This document shows positions 45,705 to 54,115 of a stretch of DNA of 64,000 nt, in pieces (the first letter of the stretch is position 1; each line of letters opens with the position of its first letter). The notes beneath the pieces were generated by a model. The model ran no database searches, was not told the DNA's origin, and saw only the letters and a program-made list of their open reading frames with translations. The DNA comes from Glycomyces harbinensis. Lineage in GTDB: Bacteria > Actinomycetota > Actinomycetes > Mycobacteriales > Micromonosporaceae. Location of the stretch: positions 62,001 to 126,000 of the forward strand of contig NZ_FNAD01000001.1 of NCBI RefSeq assembly GCF_900101745.1, written 5' to 3'. The position numbers were made by a program, and so were the translations under genes.

Positions 45705-47819
45705 TCATGGGTGATCGGGTTGCTGGGCGAGGTGTTCTTGGATGGTGAGGTGCCGGAACTGGTAGACCGCACCGACTTGTCGCAGGACGTGTCGCCGCTT
45801 GGCGTCTTCGAGCGCGGGGAGGATGCGAACGCCCCAAGGGAGACTTCCGGTGAGCCGCAACCACAGCGACACATGCATCAAGGTTCCTGATGCTGTTCCG
45901 AATCTGCCGCGGAGCCGGTACGCGAATCCTCCTGGGAATCCGAATGCGAAACTGACTGCGAACCCGAGAGCGTGGCCGCCGGCGAGTCCGCTGAGGATCC
46001 CGATCAGGAGCCAGTCGGGGATGAGCACCCCGATTTGATCTGAGCGGAGCGTTCTACGAGGGCCGACTGTTGAGTTTCGAAGATCAGATCGTGTTCTGAG
46101 CGAGCCTGTGGCACCGAACCCCAGCCCGACGACGGATCCCACGATGATGCCGGTCGCGGGTCCGACTGCGAACCCCACTGCGAGACCGAACGCGAGTCCC
46201 AGGGTGAGCGCCACGATGAGACCTCGCTGTGAGAACTGGAAGCTCCGTGGAGTTTCAACCGTCCTCGATGTGCCTCTGAATACGAGGGCCGCCGCGAGCA
46301 CACCGGTGTAGATTCCCGCCAGTACGCCCGCGAACCCTGTCACGGGCTCGCCCCAGAACACGTAGACCAACCCGCACATGAGCCCGCCTATCAGTACGAA
46401 CCAGAGATTTTGAATGATCTTGAGTCTTGCCGGGTGGATCGCGCGGTGCAGCTCCCACCAGGCGAGGTCGGTGGTGCCCTGGTCGCGCAGATGACGGGCG
46501 AAGAACTGCATGGCGGCCATGGCGTCGTCGAGGCGGCGCCCATGCAGTTGCCGGTGGCGGGTCGTGCGCTGGTAGACCGCCGGAAGGTAGGCCGCGGCGA
46601 GACGCTGCTCGATCGCTTTCCTGGTAGGGAGTTCGATCAGTTCACTTGGACGGGCATGGGTTCCTTCGTAGGCGGTGCGGGCGAGGTAGACCATCAGCGG
46701 TGTCGACAGCGCCTCGGCGAGCGGCCCGCCCCGGCCGAGTTCGCTGATCACCGACTCCCATCGCCCAGCAGCAACGTCGGCCGAAGCGGGAGTGCGCTCG
46801 CCCCCACGGAGGTACGCGGCCGCCTGCCGCACATCGAGAGGCTGGAGCTCGTATTCCTTTGCATCGTGGGTGAACTCGCCTCGGTTGACGGCCACCCGGT
46901 ATTCGGTGGTCCTGCAGGTCAGCGCGAGCGGCACATCGTAGGCGGCCTTATTGAGTTCAGCGATCACGCGGCTCTGCCGATCCTGGTCGGCGATCTCGTC
47001 GAGGCCGTCGAGCAACGGGATGATCTTTCCGGTTGCGATCAGCACCGCCGCCAAGCTCGGGTCGTTGCGGCGTCCGCGCTCCTGATGCGATCGTTGGGCG
47101 AGGTGCGGGTAATCCTGCTTGAGACGGGCTTCCAACCAGTCCGGAAACGGTGTGTTCGGATCCCAGCCGGTCACGGTGACCAGCACGGGAACTGGATCTC
47201 CCGCTGTGCGGTCGGGTTCACTCAAGATGTCGCACAGCAGATTGACCAGGACCGAGGTCTTTCCCGACCCCGGCGCACCGAGAATGACGAACCTCTTGCG
47301 GCAATCTCGACGCCATTCCTCGCCGATCTCGTCAATGGTGACCGTGCCGCCGGTACGAGCATCGATGATCGGCGCGGCGAGACTGTGCAGGTCCCGCTGA
47401 CCGCGAGAGCCGGTCGCGCCCTTATCGAAGGGGTTGAGTCGATTGAAGGTTCGGAGCCAGCTGACACCGGGAACATCGGGCTGACCTGTCGACTGCTCCC
47501 TGCGATCGTCGACGGTCACAGCGCTGGGAGTGAGCCTCACCCTGATCGGGGCAGGGGCCAGGCCACGATCGCGAGCCTCCTTGCGCCAGTCATCCCTGAC
47601 CTGGAATTCCAGGCTCTGCAATGCGCGAACCATACGATCCTCAGGGGAATTCGCGCGTGATCGCTGAGGCCACAACGCCCACACCAACGCCCACACCGTT
47701 GCGACCGAAGAGACCACCGCCAACGCGTTGAACAACTGACTGTTGGGCGGCAGACGGTAGGCAATCGCACCGACCGCCATCAAAGCAAACACGCACACCA
47801 CGACATCGCGAGTCTTCAT
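45705..47819 (-). CDS. Membrane NACHT-domain NTPase
   Basis: A ~704-residue protein. Two N-terminal helices (residues ~5-50) are followed by a NACHT NTPase: Walker A ILGAPGSGKTSVLVN near residue 181, Walker B KIIPLLDGLDEIA, and CRTTEYR as sensor. A winged-helix/helical part follows (LIELPTRKAIEQRL), then six or more Gly-rich helices (GLAFGLAVGFAVGPATG) and the C-terminal FRHLTIQEHLA. NACHT proteins of bacteria often act in antiphage defence, but membrane forms like this are also common in actinomycetes with no known role. ATG 47819 has GGAG 8 bases upstream. Codon bias is weaker than in the sugar genes. Confidence 0.85.
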   Translation of the reverse strand: MKTRDVVVCVFALMAVGAIAYRLPPNSQLFNALAVVSSVATVWALVWALWPQRSRANSPEDRMVRALQSLEFQVRDDWRKEARDRGLAPAPIRVRLTPSAVTVDDRREQSTGQPDVPGVSWLRTFNRLNPFDKGATGSRGQRDLHSLAAPIIDARTGGTVTIDEIGEEWRRDCRKRFVILGAPGSGKTSVLVNLLCDILSEPDRTAGDPVPVLVTVTGWDPNTPFPDWLEARLKQDYPHLAQRSHQERGRRNDPSLAAVLIATGKIIPLLDGLDEIADQDRQSRVIAELNKAAYDVPLALTCRTTEYRVAVNRGEFTHDAKEYELQPLDVRQAAAYLRGGERTPASADVAAGRWESVISELGRGGPLAEALSTPLMVYLARTAYEGTHARPSELIELPTRKAIEQRLAAAYLPAVYQRTTRHRQLHGRRLDDAMAAMQFFARHLRDQGTTDLAWWELHRAIHPARLKIIQNLWFVLIGGLMCGLVYVFWGEPVTGFAGVLAGIYTGVLAAALVFRGTSRTVETPRSFQFSQRGLIVALTLGLAFGLAVGFAVGPATGIIVGSVVGLGFGATGSLRTRSDLRNSTVGPRRTLRSDQIGVLIPDWLLIGILSGLAGGHALGFAVSFAFGFPGGFAYRLRGRFGTASGTLMHVSLWLRLTGSLPWGVRILPALEDAKRRHVLRQVGAVYQFRHLTIQEHLAQQPDHP

Positions 47820-48199
47820 CAAGCGGCTCCACAGGTTGAGGCCATATCCGAATCACTCTAGAGACCCGCGGCGTATAGAACTGCTGGCGCACATCGCACT
47901 TGGGCAAGTCGCAGGCTTCAGACATAACAGCAGCTCAAGCCGCCTCCTGGCTAGACAACCGGTACAGCGTGCCATGCCTGATGCAACGTCAAGAAGGATC
48001 CAGGCGCCGCACAATGCAGAGTTCTGTCGCATGTCCGACAGCTGTACCACCCTACGAATCGCGACCACGCACAACCGGCCGACCGAGTCCAAGCCGTTGA
48101 CGACAAGGGCTGGTTCTACCAGCAGCTGAAGGGCCTCACATCTGGGGACGTTTCGGTACGATTGGAGTGCAGCTTCCCCTTCCGCCCGTTGGAGCCGCC
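47820..48199. other. Intergenic stretch without a clear gene
   Basis: About 380 bp between the divergent NACHT gene and the toxin-like gene. The short open frames here show no family match and atypical codon use. It should hold both promoters, but I see no convincing -35/-10 pair. Confidence 0.4.
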
Positions 48200-48970
48200 G
48201 TGTCGTTGCTGAGCAGTCTGATCGCCGAGTTGTCCGCCCTCGTCGAACGCAGTCGCGAGTCACGAACGCACTTGAGCGGTGCCGGAGACCGACTGGAGCG
48301 GGTGCTCGAATCGGCTCAGAATACGACGGTCGACTCGTCCAGCGCGCTGGTGACTGATGCGTTGGTGCAGCTTCGCAGCGCCATCGGAAAACTTGAGGAG
48401 GCACAGCGCCTGCTCAGCGCCGGTGATGAGCGCTGGCAGGCCTACATCGCGTTGCTGGCCGCCGGAGCGGGGGTGAGCGCCGGCACGGTTCCTCAAGCGC
48501 GGCCGCCGTTATCGGCGGCGAGGTCGGAAGCGGCGCAACCGATCCGCGGTCCAGCCCGTCATGGTATTCGCTCACCGACCCCGGGGCGGCATCGGCTCAC
48601 TCGGATTGGCCGATCTTCGCAGCCGGCGGAGAAGAACACCGTCATCCTGCCCAGCGTTGATGTCGAAGGCGACCTTGCGGCGATCCGTACCGGCAGGGCC
48701 CATTGGAACGCCGACACCAATCGCTACGAGATCAATGGCCGCAGTTGGGGTGTGGAGCCGAACGGGACCGTGTTCCCCGCGTCTGGACCTGGCCTGGTGG
48801 AGCTGTCTCGCAGCCAGTTCAAGGCGCTCAAGACCCTCAACACAGACGGGCAGCCCGTCGGCATCTGGCCGAAAAACTATCTGAAAGACCCGAGCATTTC
48901 ATCATCCGATTGGGACCGCGCAGCCGAGATTTACCGATATCATCCACGCCATAGCCAAGGAGCGACGTGA
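48200..48970 (+). CDS. Putative polymorphic toxin-like protein
   Basis: A 256-residue protein. Residues 1-90 are helical (LIAELSALVERSRESRTHL, LVQLRSAIGKLEEAQRLL), like WXG/ESX-type or coiled-coil delivery regions. A basic Pro/Arg linker follows. The last ~90 residues form a compact domain (NRYEINGRSWGVEPNGTVFP and VGIWPKNYLKDPSISSSDWD). The layout, plus a small gene 3 bp downstream, is that of toxin and immunity genes. I do not recognise the domain. GTG at 48200 has GGAG upstream; the frame extends to 48167. Confidence 0.55.
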   Translation: MSLLSSLIAELSALVERSRESRTHLSGAGDRLERVLESAQNTTVDSSSALVTDALVQLRSAIGKLEEAQRLLSAGDERWQAYIALLAAGAGVSAGTVPQARPPLSAARSEAAQPIRGPARHGIRSPTPGRHRLTRIGRSSQPAEKNTVILPSVDVEGDLAAIRTGRAHWNADTNRYEINGRSWGVEPNGTVFPASGPGLVELSRSQFKALKTLNTDGQPVGIWPKNYLKDPSISSSDWDRAAEIYRYHPRHSQGAT

Positions 48971-48973
48971 GCC

Positions 48974-49495
48974 ATGGACTACTCGATCAACTTCGCCGCA
49001 ACCGTGCCCCCAGCACGGCTCAAAGCGGTGGTCCTTGCGCAATGGCCCCTGGCATCCGACATGGTGTTCGCCGATACGGCCGAGGTCTTCGAGGAATATG
49101 AAGGACCAAAACTTATCGTATTGATCCAGTCAGGTCTGCACCCGGGGTCGGACTTCGACACTGAGCTCAGCGCCGGCCAGGAGTTCGCCGACGTGGTAGG
49201 CGGTCTCGATGAGCTGCAGCTGACTACGTTGCTGTGCAAGGCGTTGGAGGCCCGTGCGCTCATTCCCGACGGGGGGCGTTCGGGGTTGACATGGATGCTC
49301 GTCACCGAAGATGGTTGGCACGGACGAGTAGTGCTGCGCGACGACGATGTCGGGGATGCACCGATGGTCATCGACCATGCGCTCCAACCGGTCCCGGTCG
49401 CACCTGAGATCCCGGTCCAGGATCCGCCCGCATGGGAGCGGGGCTGGTACGACGACGGTATGGTCCCGACTTCGGGCTACCTCGAGTCCGATTGA
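48974..49495 (+). CDS. Putative immunity partner of the toxin-like gene
   Basis: A 173-residue acidic protein (many Asp/Glu, for example VFEEYEGPK and RDDDVGDAPMV) starting 3 bp after the toxin-like stop, so the two are cotranscribed. No signal peptide or helix. Size, charge and position fit an immunity protein. I see no known family. Confidence 0.5.
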   Translation: MDYSINFAATVPPARLKAVVLAQWPLASDMVFADTAEVFEEYEGPKLIVLIQSGLHPGSDFDTELSAGQEFADVVGGLDELQLTTLLCKALEARALIPDGGRSGLTWMLVTEDGWHGRVVLRDDDVGDAPMVIDHALQPVPVAPEIPVQDPPAWERGWYDDGMVPTSGYLESD

Positions 49496-49821
49496 CGAAG
49501 TCGGGTGGTTCGCAGGCGGCCAGACCTCGCCGACCTGGGTGCGTCCGATCAGTTCCAGGATCGCTTCGCGGGCCCGGGCGAAGGCCGTCCGACTTCGGCA
49601 ACCCCGCCTACGCCGCGGTGTATTCCGCGCTCGACTACGTCAGCGCTAACACCTACATCCAGGGCGCTGAACTCTCCCGCCCAGGTGGCGAAGTGCGCCA
49701 ACGCCCCGGGCATCGACCAGTCCGTCCCCGAACTCACACGCGCCGAGGCCCTCGCCGACCCCGATCACGTCGACACCTACGCCGCCATGATCAGCGAAGC
49801 CTCCTTCATGCGCCAGCTCCA
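49496..49821 (+). pseudogene. Degenerate gene remnant
   Basis: Two frames each carry a stretch with protein-like composition: NPAYAAVYSALDYVSANTY in one, then CANAPGIDQSVPELTRAEAL and DTYAAMISEASFMRQL in another. This looks like a frameshifted remnant of one gene that runs up to the tRNA fragment. I cannot name it. Confidence 0.4.
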
Positions 49822-49866
49822 CGACCCCGAGCGGATTCGAACCGCCGTTTCCGCCTTGAGAGGGCC
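49822..49866 (-). tRNA. 3' half of tRNA-Glu(CTC), probable attachment site
   Basis: On the minus strand the sequence reads anticodon loop CTCTCAA, stem GGCGG, 4-nt variable loop, T arm GGCGG-TTCGAAT-CCGCT, then CGGGGTC and a G. This matches the 3' half of an actinobacterial tRNA-Glu with anticodon CTC. The D arm and 5' acceptor are absent, so it is not a working tRNA. 3' halves like this are left at att sites by integrases, and an integrase gene starts ~165 bp away. Confidence 0.7.
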
Positions 49867-50029
49867 AATTCGCCATATGTGCAGATGGCTGGTTACCGCG
49901 TCCCCAGGGCGCGAAACTCCAGGTAGATCCCACAGTTTCGTCTGTCGAGACCTGTCGGATCTATCTGGGGTCTGACGAGGCCTGGCAGAAGTTCCTGCCC
50001 CCTCACAGCCCCCACAGGATCTACTGTGG

Positions 50030-50365
50030 ATGGTCACTCCGATGGGCTGGCATGAACGTACCGTTACGAAGAAGGGCTTCGAGCGGTTCAAGTCGTACTA
50101 CCGCGACCTCCGGGGCGAGAAGCAGTACGAAGGCACCTACAACACGCCTGAGGAAGCCGACAAGGCGTGGCAGCGGGCTGAAGCCTGGATGACTGATGGC
50201 CGCATCATCGACGCCAAGGGCGGTCGGGTCAAGTTCGAGAAGTACGTCCTGGAGACCTGGTTTCCCAACCACGTCATCGAGCAGAGCTCGGCCGACGACT
50301 ACGACTACCGCCTCAAGAGACATCTGATCCCGTGGTTCGGGAACCTTCCGATGAACCTGACGTGA
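50030..50365 (+). pseudogene. Tyrosine-recombinase integrase, N-terminal fragment
   Basis: The 111 codons match the N-terminal part of phage/ICE integrases: an arm-binding region with AP2-like NTPEEADKAWQRAEAWM, then the core-binding start KFEKYVLETWFPNHVIEQS and YRLKRHLIPWFGNLPM. The catalytic domain is missing; the frame stops at 50365 and an IS5-type end begins at 50392. It sits next to the tRNA-Glu fragment, where a tRNA-specific integrase would be. Confidence 0.75.
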
Positions 50366-50460
50366 AACGGTCTTCCATCTGAAGACGGTCCCTAAAGGCT
50401 GTCCCGTTATTGCTCCGAGCGTTGCCAATAACAGTGGTGTTCTGGCGAACTCGGTGTCGT

Positions 50461-51219
50461 TCAGGCGGTGCGTGCGAGGTTGTGAAGCCGGGCGATTCCG
50501 AGCATCGCCACCGCGACGCCGTCGCCGCGGAGGCGGCAGTCTCGCAGCACTTTCCAGGTCTTCATCCGCGCGAACGTGTGCTCGACGCGGGCTCTGACCT
50601 GCCGATGCGAGGCGTTGTGCTCGGCTTTCCAGTCGGGCAGGTCCTCGCCGGGGCGGCGGCGGTGCGGGATGATCGCGCTGGTGGCGATGTAGCCGCCGTC
50701 GCCGATCAAGTCATGATTGCGGCAGGCGTGCTCGGCACCGGACTCACCGAAGGCCTTGCAGTCGTTGCGGTTGCCCGGCAGTGGTGTGCCGACCGCGACC
50801 ACCAACTGCGAGTCGGCATCGATGACGACCTGGTGGTTGGTTGAGTACCGAAAGTTCTTGCTCGGAGCGGCGATGGTCCGGTCGCGGGTCGGAACCAGCG
50901 TGCCATTGACGATCAAGACGGTGCCCCTGGCGAACCGCTTGCGCGGGCGAAGCGCCACCTTCGGTCCCAGATCGCCCATGATGCGGTCGGCGGCGGACTT
51001 CGAGACGCCGAACAGGGGCGCGAGCTGTCGCAGGGTCAGGTTCGTCCGCCAGTAGGCGGCCACCAGCAAAACCCGGTCGGCCAGCGGCAGACTCCATGGC
51101 CGGCCCCGGCGGAGCGCTTCGGCGCCATCACGCTCCAACTGGCGCACCAGGCGGGTGAACAGTCGAGGTTGCAGTCCCGAGAACGGTTCGATCCAAGACG
51201 CCTCGGCCGCAGTCACCAC
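50461..51219 (-). CDS. IS5-family DDE transposase, first catalytic Asp replaced
   Basis: A 252-residue transposase with the N-terminal HTH (TLRQLAPLFGVSKSAADRIM) and DDE_Tnp_4 core (STNHQVVIDADSQLVV, PLPGNRNDCKAFGESG, GDGGYIATSAIIPHRR, HNASHRQVRARVEHTFARMK). In relatives the first acidic residue is in LIVDGTLVPTRDR; here it reads LIVNGTLVPTRDR (codon AAT, 50905-50907 on the + strand). This should abolish catalysis. Otherwise the gene is full length. Confidence 0.85.
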   Translation of the reverse strand: MVTAAEASWIEPFSGLQPRLFTRLVRQLERDGAEALRRGRPWSLPLADRVLLVAAYWRTNLTLRQLAPLFGVSKSAADRIMGDLGPKVALRPRKRFARGTVLIVNGTLVPTRDRTIAAPSKNFRYSTNHQVVIDADSQLVVAVGTPLPGNRNDCKAFGESGAEHACRNHDLIGDGGYIATSAIIPHRRRPGEDLPDWKAEHNASHRQVRARVEHTFARMKTWKVLRDCRLRGDGVAVAMLGIARLHNLARTA

Positions 51220-51293
51220 ACCTACCCGTGCATCCTAAAGCCTTGGTGAGCAATGGGTAACACGCCGACCAGGTCTCCTGGGGAAAGCGGCTT

Positions 51294-51950
51294 TCAAACG
51301 GTGCTTTCGACCGTCCCCGCGAATGGAGGTGGCGTGTTCCGCGGCCACCGCGCGCCGTGGTGTTCTGAAGCAGCGGCTCGGAACGCTTCCATCAGCTCAG
51401 AACCCGGGTACCTTCCGAATGTCGGGTACTTCCTGCGGTAATAGCACGTCCAGTAGCTCACCACTCGTCGTTCCGTGCGCACGAAGAACGCCGGATTCCG
51501 CACGATGAACTCCCCGTAGAGCTGGCGCTCTACCGAACCTGGGACGGTGAGCCCGCCGAGACCTCGGCGGATGTCCTCAAGGATCTCCAACACGTACTCG
51601 CCGGCCAGATGCACCACGAACGGGGCAACCCACGGCTCCGCCGAATCCATGAGCAGCTCGAGACTTCGTTGGCGGACATAGCCATCGTGGTGCCGGGAGT
51701 ACAGGCAATGCGCTATGACACGCTGCGTCCCTGTCAGGGATCGCTCCAAGGCGGGGTCTAGTTCCTCGCTGTAGATCCGGCGGGGGATGGAGACGTTCTC
51801 GCCCTGTACCGCCACCTCGAAAGGCTCCGTCGGCGGGTACCGAGCATCAGGGACGATCTCGACGACCCGTCGCACGTCGCAGCTCATCCTGGCCGGGAAC
51901 GCTGCGAGCAGGGCGCAAACGGTGCTTGGGTGATCCCGAGGCGACTGCAT
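51294..51950 (-). CDS. Hypothetical protein between IS5-type repeats
   Basis: A 218-residue protein with no signal peptide. It has SELLMDSAEPWVAP-like helical repeats and a Tyr/Arg-rich stretch (RVVSYWTCYYRRKYPTFGRY). No family recognised. It lies upstream of and in the same direction as the transposase, inside the outer inverted repeats, so it may travel with the IS. Codon bias is modest but consistent with a real gene. Confidence 0.5.
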   Translation of the reverse strand: MQSPRDHPSTVCALLAAFPARMSCDVRRVVEIVPDARYPPTEPFEVAVQGENVSIPRRIYSEELDPALERSLTGTQRVIAHCLYSRHHDGYVRQRSLELLMDSAEPWVAPFVVHLAGEYVLEILEDIRRGLGGLTVPGSVERQLYGEFIVRNPAFFVRTERRVVSYWTCYYRRKYPTFGRYPGSELMEAFRAAASEHHGARWPRNTPPPFAGTVESTV

Positions 51951-52037
51951 GACAGGAGGATAGGCCGGGAACGATCAGCCACCCCAGCCCCACCCAGCAT
52001 TGCGGGACAGCCTTTAGCCTTGGTGTTAAATACTCCG

Positions 52038-52529
52038 ATGGGCATTGAACTTGTGATGGCGGCTCTTGCCGCAATCTTTGGCGCATCCTCCTCCCTCGTG
52101 TTGTAGCGCAGGGAATCAGAGGAATCAAATAGACGCCTTGAGAAGCTTCATAGCATCAGCGAGGTGCCTAGCGAAGAACCGACAATCGAAGAGAAGGTTG
52201 AAGGTTCCAAGCAGAATCTAGACCAAACGGTCCGAATCCTTACTGAACTGAGAGATCACCTTGAATCTGAACGCGATGCTCTAGTTTCACTTCAGGATGA
52301 AGTAGAGGAGCGACGCCAGTATCTCCAAGTTACGGCTGAGGATGCTGAGAATATCGGCAAGATACTTCATGATCGTGCATCTAAAGTTGCGACAGAGGCT
52401 GCGGAGAATGCAGAGAGAAGAGAGCGAGAGCAGCAGAAGAAATCCCAACGCCGAGAGTGGATTTTCTTTGGGCTGGGGGCGCTTACCTCGCTTGCAACCT
52501 CACTCTTCTTTTACTGGCTTTCGCTCTAG
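52038..52529 (+). pseudogene. Membrane-anchored coiled-coil gene with in-frame TAG
   Basis: From ATG 52038 the frame gives an N-terminal helix (MGIELVMAALAAIFGASSSL), then TAG at 52104-52106, then the same frame goes on as RRESEESNRRLEKLHSISEV, a long coiled coil (HLESERDALVSLQDEVEERR) and a C-terminal helix (WIFFGLGALTSLATSLFFYW). The pieces fit one protein broken by a single amber codon. The part from GTG 52164 alone is 121 residues and could still be made. GC is clearly lower than around it, a sign of transfer. Confidence 0.55.
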
Positions 52530-52605
52530 TGAATTAGTTGGTGCAGTGCGTCGTACCAGAACAGCTGCGGGACCGGTCCTGGTTGGGAGTTCTAGGGTTC
52601 GACCC

Positions 52606-52845
52606 ATGAGCGATGTGATGGTCGGTATGACCAAGCGAGAAGTCAAGCGTCTGCTCGGCAAGCCGACCGGGCGGATATCTGATAGGCAGTATGCGCGGCA
52701 GGCCGGAGCGCATGTCTTCAATCTTGGCGGGACGTCAAGCCACGAGAGCTGGCTCTACATCAATGTTCCTGCTGGATACGACACTCAGGTCTCGTTCGAG
52801 CGTGGCCGAGTGGTCAAGGTCAGTACCCCTCCGACGAGGCATTAA
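52606..52845 (+). CDS. Small SmpA/BamE-like domain protein
   Basis: A 79-residue protein with the SmpA/OmlA-type pattern VGMTKREVKRLLGKPT, then SWLYINVPAGYDTQVSFERGRVVKV. Such folds appear as lipoproteins in Gram-negatives but also as small soluble proteins in actinobacteria. No signal peptide. It starts 76 bp after the coiled-coil gene. Function unknown. Confidence 0.55.
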   Translation: MSDVMVGMTKREVKRLLGKPTGRISDRQYARQAGAHVFNLGGTSSHESWLYINVPAGYDTQVSFERGRVVKVSTPPTRH

Positions 52846-53139
52846 GGCTGACTGGGTGCAAAGCCACGGGATGACCGGCATGCGGTGGCCCTGGTGCGTG
52901 CTGGAGCAGCGGGAGTACGGCACGAAAGTACAGCAACCGCACCGGCTGAGGTTCACCCGAATGAGTCTCACGTGACGTTCTACCTGCCGGATTAGACGTC
53001 ATAGCCGGTTGACGCTAAATCCGTAGGTTTCGGGTTAGTGGCGCGCCGGACGGGACCGCTCCACGGGCGGCAGCGCTTCATGGTTCCGATGATGTGGGAT
53101 TCTCATGTGGCTGAGGTCTTCCGGCGAGGAGTGGTGTGG

Positions 53140-53463
53140 ATGGGTTTTTGGATTGCGGTCTGGCGTCGGCTGCGCACTTGGGTGGCAATGGCAGCGTTGT
53201 GCGCCATGATGATGTACGGCTACTACCTTGCCGGTGATCGTGAAGTTGAGGCGATCTTCAGGGGGTTTCTCGGCACGGCCATGGTTGGCGGCCCATGGCT
53301 GGCTGTGCTCTTGGTCTTGGAATGGATCACGCGGAGTGCCGAGTCTCGGCGGGAGGATCGTGAACGCGCCGATGGAGACCGCTTTGGCGGAACGAGGGCG
53401 GTTGCTGTACCGCAGCAAAGTGCAGCAACCCCTGAACCCGAGGACGTAGCAGAACGGCCCTGA
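53140..53463 (+). CDS. Small two-helix membrane protein
   Basis: A 107-residue protein: helix 1 TWVAMAALCAMMMYGYYLAG, helix 2 AMVGGPWLAVLLVLEWI, then a charged tail (SAESRREDRERADGDRF). AGGAG 9 bases before the ATG at 53140 supports this start over the GTG at 53038. No family recognised. It ends 47 bp before the tRNA-Pro fragment, at the edge of the presumed integrated element. Confidence 0.5.
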   Translation: MGFWIAVWRRLRTWVAMAALCAMMMYGYYLAGDREVEAIFRGFLGTAMVGGPWLAVLLVLEWITRSAESRREDRERADGDRFGGTRAVAVPQQSAATPEPEDVAERP

Positions 53464-53510
53464 GCAGCCTCAATGCATCGCGGAGGACCCTCATTGACCC
53501 CGATGCCAAT

Positions 53511-53557
53511 AGTTCGGGACGAGGGGGTCGCAGGTTCAAATCCTGTCAACCCGACCA
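53511..53557 (+). tRNA. 3' half of tRNA-Pro(CGG), probable attachment site
   Basis: TTCGGGA at 53513-53519 is an anticodon loop with CGG. It is followed by the 3' anticodon stem, variable loop, T arm GCAGG-TTCAAAT-CCTGT and the acceptor strand CAACCCGACCA, including CCA. The 5' half is missing. This is what an integrase acting at tRNA-Pro leaves at the far end of an element. A terminator follows. Confidence 0.8.
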
Positions 53558-53569
53558 GAACTCCTAGGT

Positions 53570-53607
53570 CAGGGACTTGCTCCCTGGCTTGGGAGCTTTC
53601 CTTTTTT
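53570..53607 (+). terminator. Terminator after the tRNA-Pro fragment
   Basis: CAGGGA-CTTGC-TCCCTG hairpin followed by a run of six T (53602-53607). It looks like the original tRNA terminator kept with the 3' half. Confidence 0.6.
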
Positions 53608-54058
53608 GCTCTCGCTAGTCTCTCGCTGGTCTAGACCTTCCAGGATGCCCTGGGACGTTCAGGGGCGACAGTCTTCTCTTGAGTTAACTAAGTCACAGTC
53701 CTCCGTGAAATCGAGTCTGGTTGCGTGCCTTGGGATATCACCAGCAAACATTGGAAAGTTCGAGGGCGCCAGGTGAGAGGCGTTCAAGGTGCAGCATGAC
53801 GGGTGACCCGTCAGCATCGCATCGTTGATGTGGGGCACCTTGCAGTAGGGGAATTGCCGGTGCCTCCAGGTCTGGTCAGATTTGAGATACCTCCGGGGAA
53901 GGTCGTCTGTCCCCCAGGTCTTGATGAAGGCGATGTTCCGAATGATGGTCTGGGTATCCGGGGCGAGGAGCCCCGCTACGCGAAACGGGGGTCCATCTAC
54001 CGCGCGGTCCTGGTCATAACCGGACCATGGTCTGGCTCCACGATTCACAGGACAAGCC
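53608..54058. other. No convincing gene
   Basis: About 450 bp between the tRNA-Pro terminator and the IS701-type left end. A 152-codon minus-strand frame crosses into the IS end and has mixed codon use, so I do not call it. Nothing else is recognisable. Confidence 0.4.
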
Positions 54059-54115
54059 CTAGTACTGCTGCGGCACTTGGCGTTACCGGTTGTGAAGCTG
54101 ACTCGTTCTCTGGTC

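Larger units (their letters stand above)
50392..52017. mobile_element. IS5-family element, possibly with passenger gene
   Basis: CTAAAGGCTGTCCCG at 50392-50406 recurs inverted at 52003-52017. Between them lie an IS5-type transposase and one more gene, 1.6 kb in all. A plain IS5 element would end near 51250. A 10-bp direct repeat AGCCTTGGTG (51239-51248 and 52016-52025) shows a further rearrangement. So this is either an IS with a passenger gene or two IS ends brought together. Confidence 0.55.

Noticed and set aside
47836-48129. Plus-strand 97-codon ORF
   Set aside because: Ser/Arg-rich, no ribosome site, no family, overlaps the expected promoter region.
49822-49866. Functional tRNA-Glu
   Set aside because: The D arm and 5' acceptor are missing and the 5' side of the anticodon stem does not pair fully.
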